Shown in pieces: positions 27,487 to 37,540 of a stretch of DNA of 64,000 bases. The notes under the pieces are model-generated. The model worked only from the letters and a program-made list of their open reading frames with translations. It did no database searches and was not told the DNA's origin. A program made the translations under genes and the position numbers. The first letter of the stretch is position 1. Each line of letters starts with the position of its first letter. The DNA comes from JALZKA01 sp963725035 (lineage in GTDB: Bacteria > Actinomycetota > Thermoleophilia > Solirubrobacterales > 70-9): positions 248,001 through 312,000 of the forward strand of contig CAVRWX010000019.1 of NCBI GenBank assembly GCA_963725035.1. Direction: 5' to 3'.

Positions 27487-27490
27487 GCGC

Positions 27491-28610
27491 TCACCCCGAG
27501 ACTATGTCCTCGAACGCCCCGGTGATGTCCTCCGCGCTCTCGACTGGCGGGTTCACCTGGGCCGTGCAGTCCTTGGTGAACTCCTCATCGGGGAATACGA
27601 GTGGGTCGTTGGCGAGGGACTTGTTGCCCTCCTCCTCGAAGATCTCCTTGACGTGATCGACGGGGGTCACGTAGGTGATGTACTCGGTGATCGGCGCCTG
27701 GACCTCTGGCTCGTACACGTAGTTCATGTACTCGAGTGCGGCGGGCGCATTCGGCGCTCCGACCGGGATCACCATGTTGTCCGTCCAGAGCATGCAGCCC
27801 TCGTCCGGCATCCGCCACTCGGCGTCGGGGTTTGAGATCAGGTAGGCGTCGCCGGACCACCCGATGGAGGCCACGGCGTTCCCGCTCGTGATGTCCTCCG
27901 TGTAGTCGTTCCCGGTGAAGCGCCGGATCTGCCCTGAGTCGACCGCGTCTTGGATTTTGTCGATCGCGGCCATCCACTCCTCGGTGGTCGCCTTGGCCGG
28001 ATCGACGCCGTCGGCCTTCATCACGAGCGGCACGGTGTCGCGCATCTCCGTGAGCATCGTCACGCGGCCCTTGTACTTGGGGTCGAAGAGGTCGTTGATC
28101 GAGGTGATGTCGGGCGCCTGCGCGGTGTCGACCCAGATGCCGGTCATGCCGCTCTGCCAAGGGATCGCGTACTTGCGGTCGGGGTCGAGCTCGGAGCTGC
28201 GGATGCCGGGCCGGATGTTCTCGAACACCGTGGGCAGGTCGTCATGGTCGACCTCCTGGAGGTAGCCGAGGTCGTACATCTGCTTGGCCATCCAGTCGGT
28301 GACGACCATGATGCTGCGATCACCCGACTCGCCCTGGTCGAGCAGCGGCTGCACCTTGCCGAAGAAAGCCGCGTTGTCGTTGATGTCCTCGATGTACTCG
28401 ATCTCCACCCCTGTGCGATCGGTGAACTGCGCGAGCGAGTTGTCCTTGCCCGGGTCCACGTAGCCGGGCCAGTTCGAGATCACGAGCTCGCCCTCCACCG
28501 GGCCGTTCTGCGCGGTCTCGACGTTGCCTGCGTTCCCGGCGCCCACGATCCCACCGCAGGCGCTCAGCCCGAGCGCCAGCGGCAAGGGCGACGAGGGCAC
28601 GTCGGGTCAC
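27491..28610 (-). CDS. potD: Polyamine-binding lipoprotein PotD (set 1, one frameshift)
   Basis: About 372 residues of a spermidine/putrescine-binding protein: GELVISNWPGYVDPGKDNSL, EYIEDINDNAAFFGKV, AIPWQSGMTGIWVDT and GNAVASIGWSGDAYLI. The natural start is GTG 28610, which overlaps the potA stop (GTGA) and encodes TRRALVALAA; a frame change near 28575 joins this to LGLSACGG, a lipobox with Cys as the lipid anchor. Without the correction the signal peptide would be lost. Confidence 0.88.
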
Positions 28611-29749
28611 TCGGGCTCCCTGATTACGTGCATGTGCTCGGGCGCCCAGGTGATGTTCACGTCGGCGCCGCCCCCAGGCATCCGGCCGCGCTCCGCCTCG
28701 TCCGCGTTCGGGACGAGAACGGTCATCGGGACGTCGCCCGCGAGCCGGACCACGATCTGCGTCGCCGTGCCCAGGTAGACAGAGGACTCGACCGTCCCCC
28801 CGACCGACGGCCACCCGTCGCCGGTCGATCCCTCCGCCCCCGCGATCTGAAGCTTCTCGGGGCGCACGATCGCGTGGCAGCGGTCGCCTGCGGTGAAGCC
28901 GTTGCCGGCCACGTCAAGGGAGACGCCGGCGTCGAGCCGCACGCGCGTGCGGCCGCCCGAGGCGTCCTCGACGACGCCGGGCATCAGGTTCGAGACGCCG
29001 ATGAAGCCGGCGACGAAGGTGGTCGTCGGCCGCTCGTAGACCTCCTCCGGCGTGGCGAGCTGCTCGATCCTGCCGCCGTTCATCACCGCCATGCGATCCG
29101 ACATCGTGAGCGCCTCCTCCTGGTCGTGGGTCACGTACACGAACGTGATCCCGACCTCGCGCTGGATTCGCTTCAGCTCGACCTGAAGGCCCTTGCGCAG
29201 CTTCAGGTCGAGCGCCCCGAGTGGCTCGTCGAGCAGCAGCACGCGCGGGCGATTGACAATCGCGCGTGCGAGCGCGACGCGCTGCTGCTGCCCGCCGGAT
29301 AGCTGAGCGGGCTTGCGGTTGGCTTCGCGGACAAGGCCCACGCGCTCGAGTTCTTCGTCCACACGTCGCTTCGTCTCGGCGCCGTCCACTCCTTGGCGCC
29401 GGAGGCCGAACGCCACGTTGTCGGCGACGCTCATGTGCGGGAAGAGCGCGTAGCTCTGGAAGACCGTGTTGGTCGGCCGCTTGTGCGAAGGGAGCCCGAC
29501 CACGTCGTCGCCGTCGATCAGCACCGCGCCCTCGGTGGGCTCTTCGAAGCCGGCGATCATCCGAAGCGTCGTGGTCTTCCCGCAGCCGGAAGGGCCGAGC
29601 AGCGTGAAGAACTCGCCGCTCCCGATCTCGAGGTCGAGATCGTCGACGGCCACGAAGTCGCCGAAGCGCTTCGTTACGGATTCAAGGGTGACGCTCGGCT
29701 TGCCTTCCAAGAGTCGCTTAAGGCTATGCGCCACGGCGGCGCCTCGCAA
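28607..29749 (-). CDS. potA: Polyamine ABC transporter ATPase PotA (set 1)
   Basis: 380 residues. Walker A GPSGCGKTTT, Q-loop QSYALFPH, signature LSGGQQQR, Walker B VLLLDEP, H-loop YVTHDQEEAL, then a C-terminal TOBE domain (CHAIVRPEKLQI). First gene of the operon. Start uncertain (ATG 29749 or a later GTG/TTG). Confidence 0.9.
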   Translation of the reverse strand: MRGAAVAHSLKRLLEGKPSVTLESVTKRFGDFVAVDDLDLEIGSGEFFTLLGPSGCGKTTTLRMIAGFEEPTEGAVLIDGDDVVGLPSHKRPTNTVFQSYALFPHMSVADNVAFGLRRQGVDGAETKRRVDEELERVGLVREANRKPAQLSGGQQQRVALARAIVNRPRVLLLDEPLGALDLKLRKGLQVELKRIQREVGITFVYVTHDQEEALTMSDRMAVMNGGRIEQLATPEEVYERPTTTFVAGFIGVSNLMPGVVEDASGGRTRVRLDAGVSLDVAGNGFTAGDRCHAIVRPEKLQIAGAEGSTGDGWPSVGGTVESSVYLGTATQIVVRLAGDVPMTVLVPNADEAERGRMPGGGADVNITWAPEHMHVIREPE

Positions 29750-29779
29750 CCGCCGAAGTCCCCAAAACGTACGACAGGG

Positions 29780-29798
29780 TTTAGACGTTTCGTCTAAA
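29780..29798. promoter_or_regulatory. Perfect inverted repeat between the pot operon and the aminotransferase
   Basis: TTTAGACG-TTT-CGTCTAAA has 8-bp perfect arms. It lies about 30 bp upstream of potA and 114 bp upstream of the aminotransferase gene, well placed to control both. A dimeric repressor such as one of the nearby TetR-type or PucR proteins is a likely binder. Confidence 0.65.
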
Positions 29799-29836
29799 AC
29801 CCGCTGGACAGATTTGACCCGTAGGGGCTTGTCCCA

Positions 29837-29865
29837 TACGGTACGGGGGATATACGGTTGTACGG
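29837..29865 (+). promoter_or_regulatory. Four TACGG repeats upstream of the aminotransferase
   Basis: TACGG occurs at 29837, 29842, 29853 and 29861. Regularly placed half-sites about 45-75 bp before the start suggest an activator-binding array or overlapping promoter. Confidence 0.4.
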
Positions 29866-29911
29866 AACGTCAGTCAGAATGTCCAACTGAGCAGCCGTAC
29901 TAGGAGGAAAG

Positions 29912-31312
29912 ATGGAGTCGACGACGATGTCAGCGCCCGCGAGCGGAGCCGCAACCGGCCAGGACCTCCAGGAGATGGCTCGCAGGCACCTCTGGCTTCA
30001 CTTCACTCGGATGGGCGGCTACGACGCCGAGCACCCGATCCCGATCATCACGCGAGGCGAGGGTGTCTACGTCTATGACGAGGACGGCAACCGGTACCTC
30101 GACGGCCTGTCGGGCCTCTTCTGCTGCAACGCCGGCCATGGCCGCGCCGAGATCGGCGAAGCGATGGCGCGCCAGGTGCGCGAGCTCGACTTCGTCACCA
30201 ACTGGAGCTACGCGCATCCCCGCGCGATCGAGTTGGCCGCGCGCATCGCGAGCATGACGCCCGGCGACCTCAACCGCGTCTTCTTCACGTCGGGCGGCTC
30301 CGAGGCGGTCGAGTCCGCGCTCAAGCTGGTCCGGAACTACTGGCGGATCCAGGGGCATGGCCAGAAGCACAAGATCATCGCCCGGGAGGTCGCCTACCAC
30401 GGGACGACGATGGGCGCGCTCATGGCGACCGGCATCACCGGCCTGCGCACGCCGTTCGAGCCCTTCGCCCCGGGCGGGTGCCACGTCCCCAACACCAACT
30501 CCTACCACTGGCCCGAGGGGCGCGACCCGCTGTGGGCGGCCGACAAGATCGCCGAGCGGATCGAGTTCGAGGGGCCCGAGACGGTCGCCGCCGTGATCCT
30601 GGAGCCGCTCCAGAACGCGGGCGGGTGCATCCCGCCGCAGGAGGGCTACTTCCAGCGTGTGCGCGAGATCTGTGACGAGAACGACGTCCTCCTCATCTCG
30701 GACGAGGTGATCTGCGCCTGGGGCCGCCTCGGGCACTACTTCGGCTGCGAGCGCTACGGCTACCAGCCGGACATCATCACCTCGGCCAAGGCGCTCACGT
30801 CGGCGTACATCCCGATGGGGGCGATGATCGCTTCGGACCGCCTCTTCGAGCCGTTCTCGAAGGGCACCGCATCGTTTGCCCACGGCTTCACGTTCGCCGG
30901 CCACCCGGTTGCCGCGGCGGCCGCGATGGCGAACCTCGACATCTACGAGCGCGAGGACCTGTGCGGCAACGTTCTGCGCACCGAGGGCGAGTTCCGCGGG
31001 ATGCTCGAAGGGCTCCGCGAGATCCCGATCGTCGGCGACGTGCGCGGCGACGGGTTCTTCCACGCGCTCGAGCTGGTGAAGGACCAGGAGACCAAGGAGG
31101 GCTTCTCGGACGAGGAGGGCGAGTGGCTCCTGCGCGGCTTCCTCTCCGGCGAGCTCTACAAGCGCGGCCTCATCTGCCGCGCCGACGATCGCGGCGACCC
31201 CGTGATCCAGCTCTCGCCTCCGCTCACCTGCGGCACCGCCGAGTTCGAGGAGATCACCGGCATCCTGCGCGGCGTCCTGACCGAGGCCGCGGACCGGGTG
31301 GCGGCGGCGTGA
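29912..31312 (+). CDS. Class III PLP aminotransferase (putrescine/omega-amino acid type)
   Basis: 466 residues. Transfers a terminal amino group to pyruvate or 2-oxoglutarate. Visible: FFTSGGSEAVESALKLVRNY, VAYHGTTMGAL, LISDEVICAWGRLG, and the PLP-binding Lys in TSAKALTSAYIPMG. Strong ribosome site AGGAGG 5 nt before ATG 29912. Gene context (polyamine uptake, alanine dehydrogenase, succinate-semialdehyde dehydrogenase) suggests putrescine or 4-aminobutyrate as donor and pyruvate as acceptor (inference); beta-alanine:pyruvate aminotransferases look similar. Confidence 0.87.
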   Translation: MESTTMSAPASGAATGQDLQEMARRHLWLHFTRMGGYDAEHPIPIITRGEGVYVYDEDGNRYLDGLSGLFCCNAGHGRAEIGEAMARQVRELDFVTNWSYAHPRAIELAARIASMTPGDLNRVFFTSGGSEAVESALKLVRNYWRIQGHGQKHKIIAREVAYHGTTMGALMATGITGLRTPFEPFAPGGCHVPNTNSYHWPEGRDPLWAADKIAERIEFEGPETVAAVILEPLQNAGGCIPPQEGYFQRVREICDENDVLLISDEVICAWGRLGHYFGCERYGYQPDIITSAKALTSAYIPMGAMIASDRLFEPFSKGTASFAHGFTFAGHPVAAAAAMANLDIYEREDLCGNVLRTEGEFRGMLEGLREIPIVGDVRGDGFFHALELVKDQETKEGFSDEEGEWLLRGFLSGELYKRGLICRADDRGDPVIQLSPPLTCGTAEFEEITGILRGVLTEAADRVAAA

Positions 31313-31322
31313 GCCGAGCTCC

Positions 31323-32885
31323 ATGCTGACGGTCTCGTCCCTGCTCTCGGACTGCGGCCTGGATCTGGCTGCCGGCTCGCCCGACGGCGATCGCGGCGTC
31401 CGCTGGGTTGCGATCTCCGAGCACGAGGACCCGACGCCGTGGCTGTCTGGCGGCGAGGTCCTCCTGACGACGGGGTACAACCTCTCGACGGCGGCCAAGC
31501 AGAAGGCGTACGTCGCTCGGATCGCCAAGCACGAGGTCGCCGCGCTCGGCTTCGGCACCGGGTTCGACCATGCGGAGATTCCCGCCGCGATCCTCGACGC
31601 GGCGAAAAAGCAAGACATGCCCCTGTTCGAGGTCCCGTATGAGAAGCCGTTCATCGCGATTACGGAGGCCGCGGCGGCGCGCCTTGTGAGCGAGCAGTAC
31701 GACGCCCTTGCGAGGGGGTCGAAGGTCCACGAGCAGCTGGAGCGCCTCGTGATCGATGGTGGGGGCATCGAGGAGATCACGAGCTCGATCGCCGGCGCGG
31801 TGGGCGGCTCGGCGCTCGTCTTCGACGCCACGCTCCGCCAAGTTGCGCGCCACCCGTCAAAGGGCTCCCCCCGGGCCGAGGATGTGGTCAAGATCACCGA
31901 CGAGATCTCGGGCCGGCTTGGATCGAGCGGTGCGGGCGCGACCTCGTTCGAGCCGGAGGCACTGCCGGAGCGGGGCTTGGTGGTGCCGGTTCCCGGCCGC
32001 CGGGGCGCGCCGCCGGCGGGTTGGCTGGTCGTGCTCTCGGAGCGCGGCGAGCTGGGTGAGTTCGAGCGACTTCTCACTCGCCAGGCCTCGATCGTCGTCG
32101 GCCTTGAGCTCATGCGCGAGCGCGTCGTGAACGAGACCGAGCGCCGCCTTGCCGGCGACCTCCTTGCGGACGCGCTGTCCGGCCGCCTCGACCCCGAGGA
32201 GCTGGGCGGCCGCCTCAAGCCGTTCGGGATCGAGACGGAGGCAGCGGTCCTCGTCTTCTCGCTCGACGACCCGCCCGCTGTGGAGCCCGCGCTCGAGACC
32301 CATCTCGCTCGCGCCGGCGTCCCGGCTCTGGTGGCGACAGCTTCGACGGCGTCGGGATCGCTCCTGTGCGCGGTGATCGCAACCGGCGCCGACGATCCCG
32401 TCGCGATTGCACGCGAGGCCAGGGTCGCCCTGATCGCCACCTACCCGGGCGTACGCGCGGCCGCCTCGCGGAGCGTCCCCGTGGCCTCCCTGCGGCGGGC
32501 CTTCCACGAGGCGCGGTGTGCGCTCGAGGCGACCTCGCTGCAGAACGGCGGCGGGCCCGATGTCGCCTCCCATCAGGACCTCGGTGCGTTCACGCTTCTC
32601 CTCGCGCTTCAGGACGACGAGGCGCTCCGCCTCTATTCCGAAGGCCTCCTTGAGCCGATCGGCCGCAACGAGGGCGAGTACGGAGGCGAGCTCCTGCGCT
32701 CGCTCGAGGCGTTTATCGAGAACAACGGCAACTGGGAGCGGGCCGCGCGGCAGCTCTACTGCCACCGCCACACGCTCCGCTACCGGATCCGGAAGATCGA
32801 GGAGCTGACCGGCCGCGACCTGTCGCGCGCAACCGACCGCATCGAACTGTGGCTCGCCTTGCGCGCCCGGGAACTTGTGAGGTGA
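31323..32885 (+). CDS. PucR-family transcriptional regulator
   Basis: 520 residues: N-terminal PucR sensor (TVSSLLSDCGLDLAAGSPDG, WLSGGEVLLTTGY), a GGDEF-like middle, and C-terminal PucR helix-turn-helix (FIENNGNWERAARQLYCHRH, RYRIRKIEELTGRDL). Family members often regulate purine, amino-acid or polyamine use (for example GabR-like PucR proteins activating GABA genes). It lies 10 bp after the aminotransferase and 4 bp before ald, so it is in the same operon. Confidence 0.88.
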   Translation: MLTVSSLLSDCGLDLAAGSPDGDRGVRWVAISEHEDPTPWLSGGEVLLTTGYNLSTAAKQKAYVARIAKHEVAALGFGTGFDHAEIPAAILDAAKKQDMPLFEVPYEKPFIAITEAAAARLVSEQYDALARGSKVHEQLERLVIDGGGIEEITSSIAGAVGGSALVFDATLRQVARHPSKGSPRAEDVVKITDEISGRLGSSGAGATSFEPEALPERGLVVPVPGRRGAPPAGWLVVLSERGELGEFERLLTRQASIVVGLELMRERVVNETERRLAGDLLADALSGRLDPEELGGRLKPFGIETEAAVLVFSLDDPPAVEPALETHLARAGVPALVATASTASGSLLCAVIATGADDPVAIAREARVALIATYPGVRAAASRSVPVASLRRAFHEARCALEATSLQNGGGPDVASHQDLGAFTLLLALQDDEALRLYSEGLLEPIGRNEGEYGGELLRSLEAFIENNGNWERAARQLYCHRHTLRYRIRKIEELTGRDLSRATDRIELWLALRARELVR

Positions 32886-32889
32886 ATAG

Positions 32890-34077
32890 GTGAAAGTTGG
32901 AGTCCCCACCGAGATCAAGACGGACGAGTACCGCGTCGCGCTGACCCCGATCGGCGCGCGCGAACTGGCCGAGCACGGGCACGAGGTGATCGTCCAGAAG
33001 GGAGCTGGCGAGGGCTCGGCGATCTCCGACGCCGACTTCGAGGCCCAGGGCGTGACGATCGTGCCCTCGGCCGAAGATGTCTGGGGCGAGGCCGAGATGG
33101 TCTTGAAGGTCAAGGAGCCTCAGACGCCCGAGGTCGAGATGCTCCGGGACGAGACGACGCTCTTCACGTACCTCCACCTGGCGCCTGCGCCGGAGCTCAC
33201 GAAGGGCCTCTGCGACACGGGCGCGATCTGCATCGCGTACGAGACGGTCGAGGACGCCAAGGGCCGGCCTGCCACTCTTGCGCCGATGTCGGAGATCGCG
33301 GGCAAGATCGCGACTCAGGCGGGTGCCTTCATGCTCGAGAAGCCGCTGGGCGGGCGCGGCGTCCTCCTTGGTGGCGTTCCCGGAGTCGCTGCCGCCAACG
33401 TGATGATCATCGGCGGCGGCGCCGTCGGGATGAACGCGGCCTTCATCGCGATCGGCATGGAGGCGGACGTCTTCGTCTACGACAAGTCGGTCGACCGCCT
33501 GCGCGAGCTCGACGTTATCTTCGGAGGCAGGGCGTCGACGGTCTTCTCGTCGACACTCTCGATCGAGGAGCGCCTGCCGGACATCGACCTCGTGATCGGC
33601 GGCGTCCTGGTTCACGGAGCCAGGGCGCCGCACGTGATCACCCGCGAGCAGCTCGGCTTGATGAGGCAGAGCGCGGTCCTGGTGGACGTGGCGATCGACC
33701 AGGGCGGCTGCTTCGAGACCTCCAAGCCGACGACCCATTCCGATCCGACCTACGAGGTCGACGGGATCATCCACTACTGCGTGGCGAACATGCCCGGCGC
33801 GGTGCCGATCACGTCGACCTACGCGCTGACGAACGCGACCCTGCCGTACACGCTGGCGCTCGCCGACGACGGCGTCGTCGGGGCGGTCGGGCGCATCCCC
33901 GGCCTCAAGCCGGGTATCAACGTTGCGAAGGGCAAGGTCACGCACGAAGCCGTAGCCGAGGGCGTGGGCATGGACTACGCCCCACCCGAGGAGGTCCTGG
34001 ACTTTGAGATGCCACAAAACGGCTCGCGCGATGGCGCGGGCGACGACGCTGCCCGCGCGATGCCGGGCAGTCACTAG
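32890..34077 (+). CDS. ald: Alanine dehydrogenase
   Basis: 395 residues; interconverts L-alanine and pyruvate with NAD. Seen: MKVGVPTEIKTDEYRVALTP, substrate-site KVKEP, YLHLAP, NAD turn IIGGGAVGMNAAFIA and MPGAVPITSTYALTNATLPY. An extra Gly/Ala/Asp-rich tail follows the core. Within this operon it would recycle the alanine made by a pyruvate-dependent aminotransferase. GTG start. Confidence 0.93.
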   Translation: MKVGVPTEIKTDEYRVALTPIGARELAEHGHEVIVQKGAGEGSAISDADFEAQGVTIVPSAEDVWGEAEMVLKVKEPQTPEVEMLRDETTLFTYLHLAPAPELTKGLCDTGAICIAYETVEDAKGRPATLAPMSEIAGKIATQAGAFMLEKPLGGRGVLLGGVPGVAAANVMIIGGGAVGMNAAFIAIGMEADVFVYDKSVDRLRELDVIFGGRASTVFSSTLSIEERLPDIDLVIGGVLVHGARAPHVITREQLGLMRQSAVLVDVAIDQGGCFETSKPTTHSDPTYEVDGIIHYCVANMPGAVPITSTYALTNATLPYTLALADDGVVGAVGRIPGLKPGINVAKGKVTHEAVAEGVGMDYAPPEEVLDFEMPQNGSRDGAGDDAARAMPGSH

Positions 34078-34109
34078 ATCCTAAGCGAACCAAGAAGAGG
34101 AGTAAGAAC

Positions 34110-35476
34110 ATGGGCAAGTACGCAGTCATCAACCCGGCAACCGGCGAGACGGAGAAGGACTATCCGGAGATCTCCGATTCAGACCTCGAGGCGGCGATGG
34201 CGGCGGCGAGCGATGCCCACCAGAACTGGGCACTGAAGACCACGGTCGCCGAGCGCGCGGCATTGGTCAAGAAGGTCGCTGAGCTCCACGGCGAGCGGCG
34301 CGAGGCCCTGGCCGAGATCGCGGTTCGCGAGATGGGCAAGCCGATGGAGCAGGCCCTGGGCGAGGTGGACTTCTGCGTCGACATCTACGGCTTCTACGCC
34401 GACAACGGCGAGGAGATCCTCGCGGACGAGTCGATCGACCTGTTGGCAGGCGAGGGCACCGCCCTGATTCGCCGGACCTCCGTCGGCCCGCTCCTGGGGA
34501 TCATGCCCTGGAACTTCCCCTACTACCAGGTGGCCCGCTTCGCCGGACCGAACCTGGTCGTGGGCAACACGATCCTTCTGAAGCCGGCGCACCAGTGCCC
34601 GGAGTCGGCGGAGGCCATCCAGGCGATCTTCGACGACGCCGGCTTCCCCGAGGGCGCCTATCGACCATCCTCGCCTCGAACGAGCAGATCGAGAAGGTGA
34701 TCGAGGATCCGCGGGTCCGGGGCGTCTCGCTCACCGGCTCCGAGCGAGCCGGAGCAGCGGTCGCGGAGATCGCGGGGCGCAACCTCAAGAAGGTCGTGCT
34801 CGAGCTGGGCGGGTCCGATCCGTTCATCCTCCTGGGGACCGAGGACTTGGACGAGGCGGTTGAGGCCGCTGCGTCCGCGCGCCTCGACAACTCCGGCCAG
34901 TCCTGTAACGCCGCGAAGCGGTTCATCGTCGCCGATGAGCTCTACGACGACTTCCTCGAGAAGTTCACGGCCAAGGTGACGGCCACCGAACCGGGCGATC
35001 CGATGTCCGACGATGCCGCGATGGGGCCCCTCTCGTCTTCGCAGGCCGCCGAGGGCCTGCAGGAGCAGATCGACCGCGCGGTCGCCCAAGGCGCCGAGAT
35101 CGCGGGCGGCACCCGAAAGGACAATTTCTTCTCGGGCGCCGTGCTGACGGGCATCACCCCGGACAACGCGGCTCACCACGAGGAGTTCTTCGGGCCTGTC
35201 GCGAGCGTCTACAAGGTCAGCTCCGAGGAAGAGGCGATCGAACTGGCGAACGACACGCCCTTCGGGCTGGGCTCGTACGTCTTCTCGACTGATCCCGACC
35301 AGGCTCAGAGGGTCGCGGACGGCCTCGATACGGGGATGGTTTACGTCAACGGCGTCCTGCTCGACGGAGCCGAGTTGCCGTTCGGCGGAGTCAAGAACTC
35401 GGGCTTCGGGCGCGAGCTCGGCAAGTACGGCATGGACGAGTTCGTGAACAAGAAGCTGATCCGCGTGCTGAAGTAG
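34110..35476 (+). CDS. gabD: Succinate-semialdehyde dehydrogenase (one frameshift)
   Basis: About 455 residues. Oxidises succinate semialdehyde to succinate. IMPWNFPYYQVARFAGPNL, LKPAHQCPESA, SLTGSERAGAAVAE, LELGGSDPF and the catalytic Cys in NSGQSCNAAKRF match short-type SSADHs. A frame change at about 34663 (EGAY to STILASNEQ) is needed. GAGGAGTAAGAACATG gives a good ribosome site. Completes the 4-aminobutyrate route of this cluster. Confidence 0.88.
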
Positions 35477-35538
35477 GTTGCAGCGGGGGACCGTCGGCTC
35501 AATGCGAGTCGCCGGCGTGCCGAAAAGTGCATATAGCG

Positions 35539-36147
35539 ATGAATTCCGATGAGACATCCCGGGAGCGCATTGCGCTGATCGACGCGGCCGAAGCGCTGAT
35601 CCGCGCCGACGGCGCCGACGGCTGGGAGCTTGCGGGGCTGGCCGAGCGGGCCGGGGTGGGGCTGGACACCGTCAAGGCAGAGTTCGAGAGCGAGTGGCAG
35701 GCGTTCTGCGCCGTCATGCGAAGGGACGAGGAGCAGTTCGAAGGGGTGGCGTTCAGACCCGGGCACGGAGAGCCCAGCGAGCGGATGCTCGCCCTTCTCG
35801 AGGCGTGCGTGCCGGACTACGACTGGACGTTCTGGATCGAGCTCTGGAGCCTCGCTCTGCGCGACGAGCGCGCCAGCGCTCTTCGGCACGAGCTCGACGA
35901 GCGCTTCCGCAATGTGATCGAAGAGATCGTGCGCGACGGAGTGGAAAGCGGCGAGTTCTCTGTGCCTGACACGCGCCGAGCCGCGATCACGATCTCCACG
36001 CTGATCGACGCCATGGCGCTCCAGGCGACCCTCGGCGACACGACGATCCGCCCCAACTACATGCTCGACGCCTGTGTGACGGTCTGCGGGACTCTCCTGG
36101 GCGCGCCGCTCAAGCTGCCTTCCCTTGCCGAGGCAAGCGATGGCTGA
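35539..36147 (+). CDS. TetR-family regulator
   Basis: 202 residues; helix-turn-helix at residues about 8-55 (RERIALIDAAEALIRADGAD then LAGLAERAGVGLDTV) and an all-helical C-terminal domain with TetR_C-like DERASALRHELDERF. ATG 35539 chosen (an in-frame GTG at 35527 lacks support). Coupled to the next gene by an 8-nt overlap. Confidence 0.82.
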   Translation: MNSDETSRERIALIDAAEALIRADGADGWELAGLAERAGVGLDTVKAEFESEWQAFCAVMRRDEEQFEGVAFRPGHGEPSERMLALLEACVPDYDWTFWIELWSLALRDERASALRHELDERFRNVIEEIVRDGVESGEFSVPDTRRAAITISTLIDAMALQATLGDTTIRPNYMLDACVTVCGTLLGAPLKLPSLAEASDG

Positions 36148-36739
36148 GCAAACCCTGCCGAGGGTCAATTGGGCCGACGTCGTAGGCGTCGCAGGGCGGC
36201 TTATTCCCGTGCGCGGCATCGCGAAGCTGACCCTCGCGGACATTGCCGAAGCGCTCAAGACCGACGAATCGGCCGTGAAGTACTGGTTCCAGGATGCGGG
36301 CGAGGTCCTGGTCGCGCTCGCCGAGATCCGCAACAACTGGTTCCTCGACGAAGCCCGCGCGCGCATGGCCAACGACGACTCACAGACGGAGCGGCTTCGG
36401 CATTTCATCGAGCTGAGCGCAGCCGATCACGACGCGACCATCCTGATCGAGCTTTGGCGCCTCTCCGAACGCGACGAGCCAGCTCGGCAGGCGCGACAAG
36501 CCCAGGCCGACGCGTTCCGGCGGACGATCGCGGGCATCATCAGAGCGGGCCAGAGGACGGGCGAGTTTGACGCCGTTTCTCCCGACAAGGTCGCGCTCAT
36601 CCTCGCTGCACTGATCGCAGGCTTCTCGATCACCGCGACGCTCCATGATCCGGCCGTGACCCCCGAGCTCATGCTGGCCATGCTCCTCGACACAGCCGAG
36701 CAGCTCCTCGGCGTCGAGTTCGGTCCTACGCCCGACTGA
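36140..36739 (+). CDS. Second TetR-like regulator, overlapping the first
   Basis: 199 residues, clearly related to its neighbour in the C-terminal domain (IELWRLSERDEPARQARQAQ). The N-terminal DNA-binding part (IAKLTLADIAEALKTDESAV, KYWFQDAGEVL) is present but less typical, lacking the usual Tyr-Tyr-HF end. The pair may form a heterodimer (inference). Both lie just downstream of gabD. Confidence 0.78.
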   Translation: MAEQTLPRVNWADVVGVAGRLIPVRGIAKLTLADIAEALKTDESAVKYWFQDAGEVLVALAEIRNNWFLDEARARMANDDSQTERLRHFIELSAADHDATILIELWRLSERDEPARQARQAQADAFRRTIAGIIRAGQRTGEFDAVSPDKVALILAALIAGFSITATLHDPAVTPELMLAMLLDTAEQLLGVEFGPTPD

Positions 36740-36826
36740 TCCAGTCGGGCGCTCCTCTCGATAGCAGGGTCAGGTCCTAGGCGGGACCTCGTATTGGCAA
36801 TAGCCCCGAATGGAGGCCCGATAGAC

Positions 36827-37510
36827 ATGACCGTACCCACGAAGCCCGGCCGCAACGCCATCACGCGCGCGGCCCACGATCCCTACTCGCGGCGCAAGTT
36901 CCTTGTGCTGACGGGCGGGACCGGAGCAGCGGGCGCCTTCCTGGCGGCCTGCGGCGACGATGACGACGAGACGACGTCCAGCACCTCAGCGGAAACCGAG
37001 AGCACTGGCGATCCGCTCGCCGATGCAGGTTTCGGCGAGGGCGACGTCGGCATCCTCAACTACGCGCTCACCCTCGAGTACCTCGAGGCCGGCTTCTATG
37101 CCGCGGTCGCGGAGAGCGGCCTGTTCAAGGGCGCGGAGCAGGACCTGGTGGAGACGATCGGCAGCCACGAGCAGGAGCACGTTGACGCCCTGCTCGCGAC
37201 GCTCAAGGACCTGGGCGAGGAGCCCGCTCCCGAGCCGGAGGCCGAGTTCCCCCTCGACGACCGCGAAACGGTCCTGATGACGGCGGCTGAGGTCGAGAAC
37301 CTCGGCGCGGCCGCCTACCTGGGCCAGGCGGCGAACATCGAGAACCCGGACATCCTGGCGGCCGCTCTCGCGATCCACACGGTCGAGGCGCGCCACGCGG
37401 CGCTCCTCAACACGTTGATCGGCGAGGACCCGACCCCGGACGGTGCGTTCGCCGTCCCGGCCGATCCCGAGACCGTCCTCGACGCTGTCCAGCCGTTCCT
37501 CGTCCAGTAG
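36827..37510 (+). CDS. Exported ferritin-like protein, Tat lipoprotein type
   Basis: 227 residues. The signal SRRKFLVLTGGTGAAGAFLA ends in AACGD, combining a twin-arginine motif with a lipobox. The mature part is a ferritin-like four-helix bundle: LNYALTLEYLEAGFYAAV, ETIGSHEQEHVDALLA, AAEVENLGAAAYLG and AIHTVEARHAALL carry the E, EXXH-like ligands of a di-iron site. GGAGG 10 nt upstream. Function of this exported family is not established; iron or redox roles are plausible. Confidence 0.85.
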   Translation: MTVPTKPGRNAITRAAHDPYSRRKFLVLTGGTGAAGAFLAACGDDDDETTSSTSAETESTGDPLADAGFGEGDVGILNYALTLEYLEAGFYAAVAESGLFKGAEQDLVETIGSHEQEHVDALLATLKDLGEEPAPEPEAEFPLDDRETVLMTAAEVENLGAAAYLGQAANIENPDILAAALAIHTVEARHAALLNTLIGEDPTPDGAFAVPADPETVLDAVQPFLVQ

Positions 37511-37540
37511 CGGCGCGGACTGAAGAGAAGGAGATTCGAC

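Noticed and set aside
29930..32440. Very long minus-strand frame (836 codons) opposite the aminotransferase and PucR genes
   Set aside because: It is the antisense shadow of two well-recognised genes, a common effect of high GC. Its product is Arg/Asp/Leu-rich with no family features.
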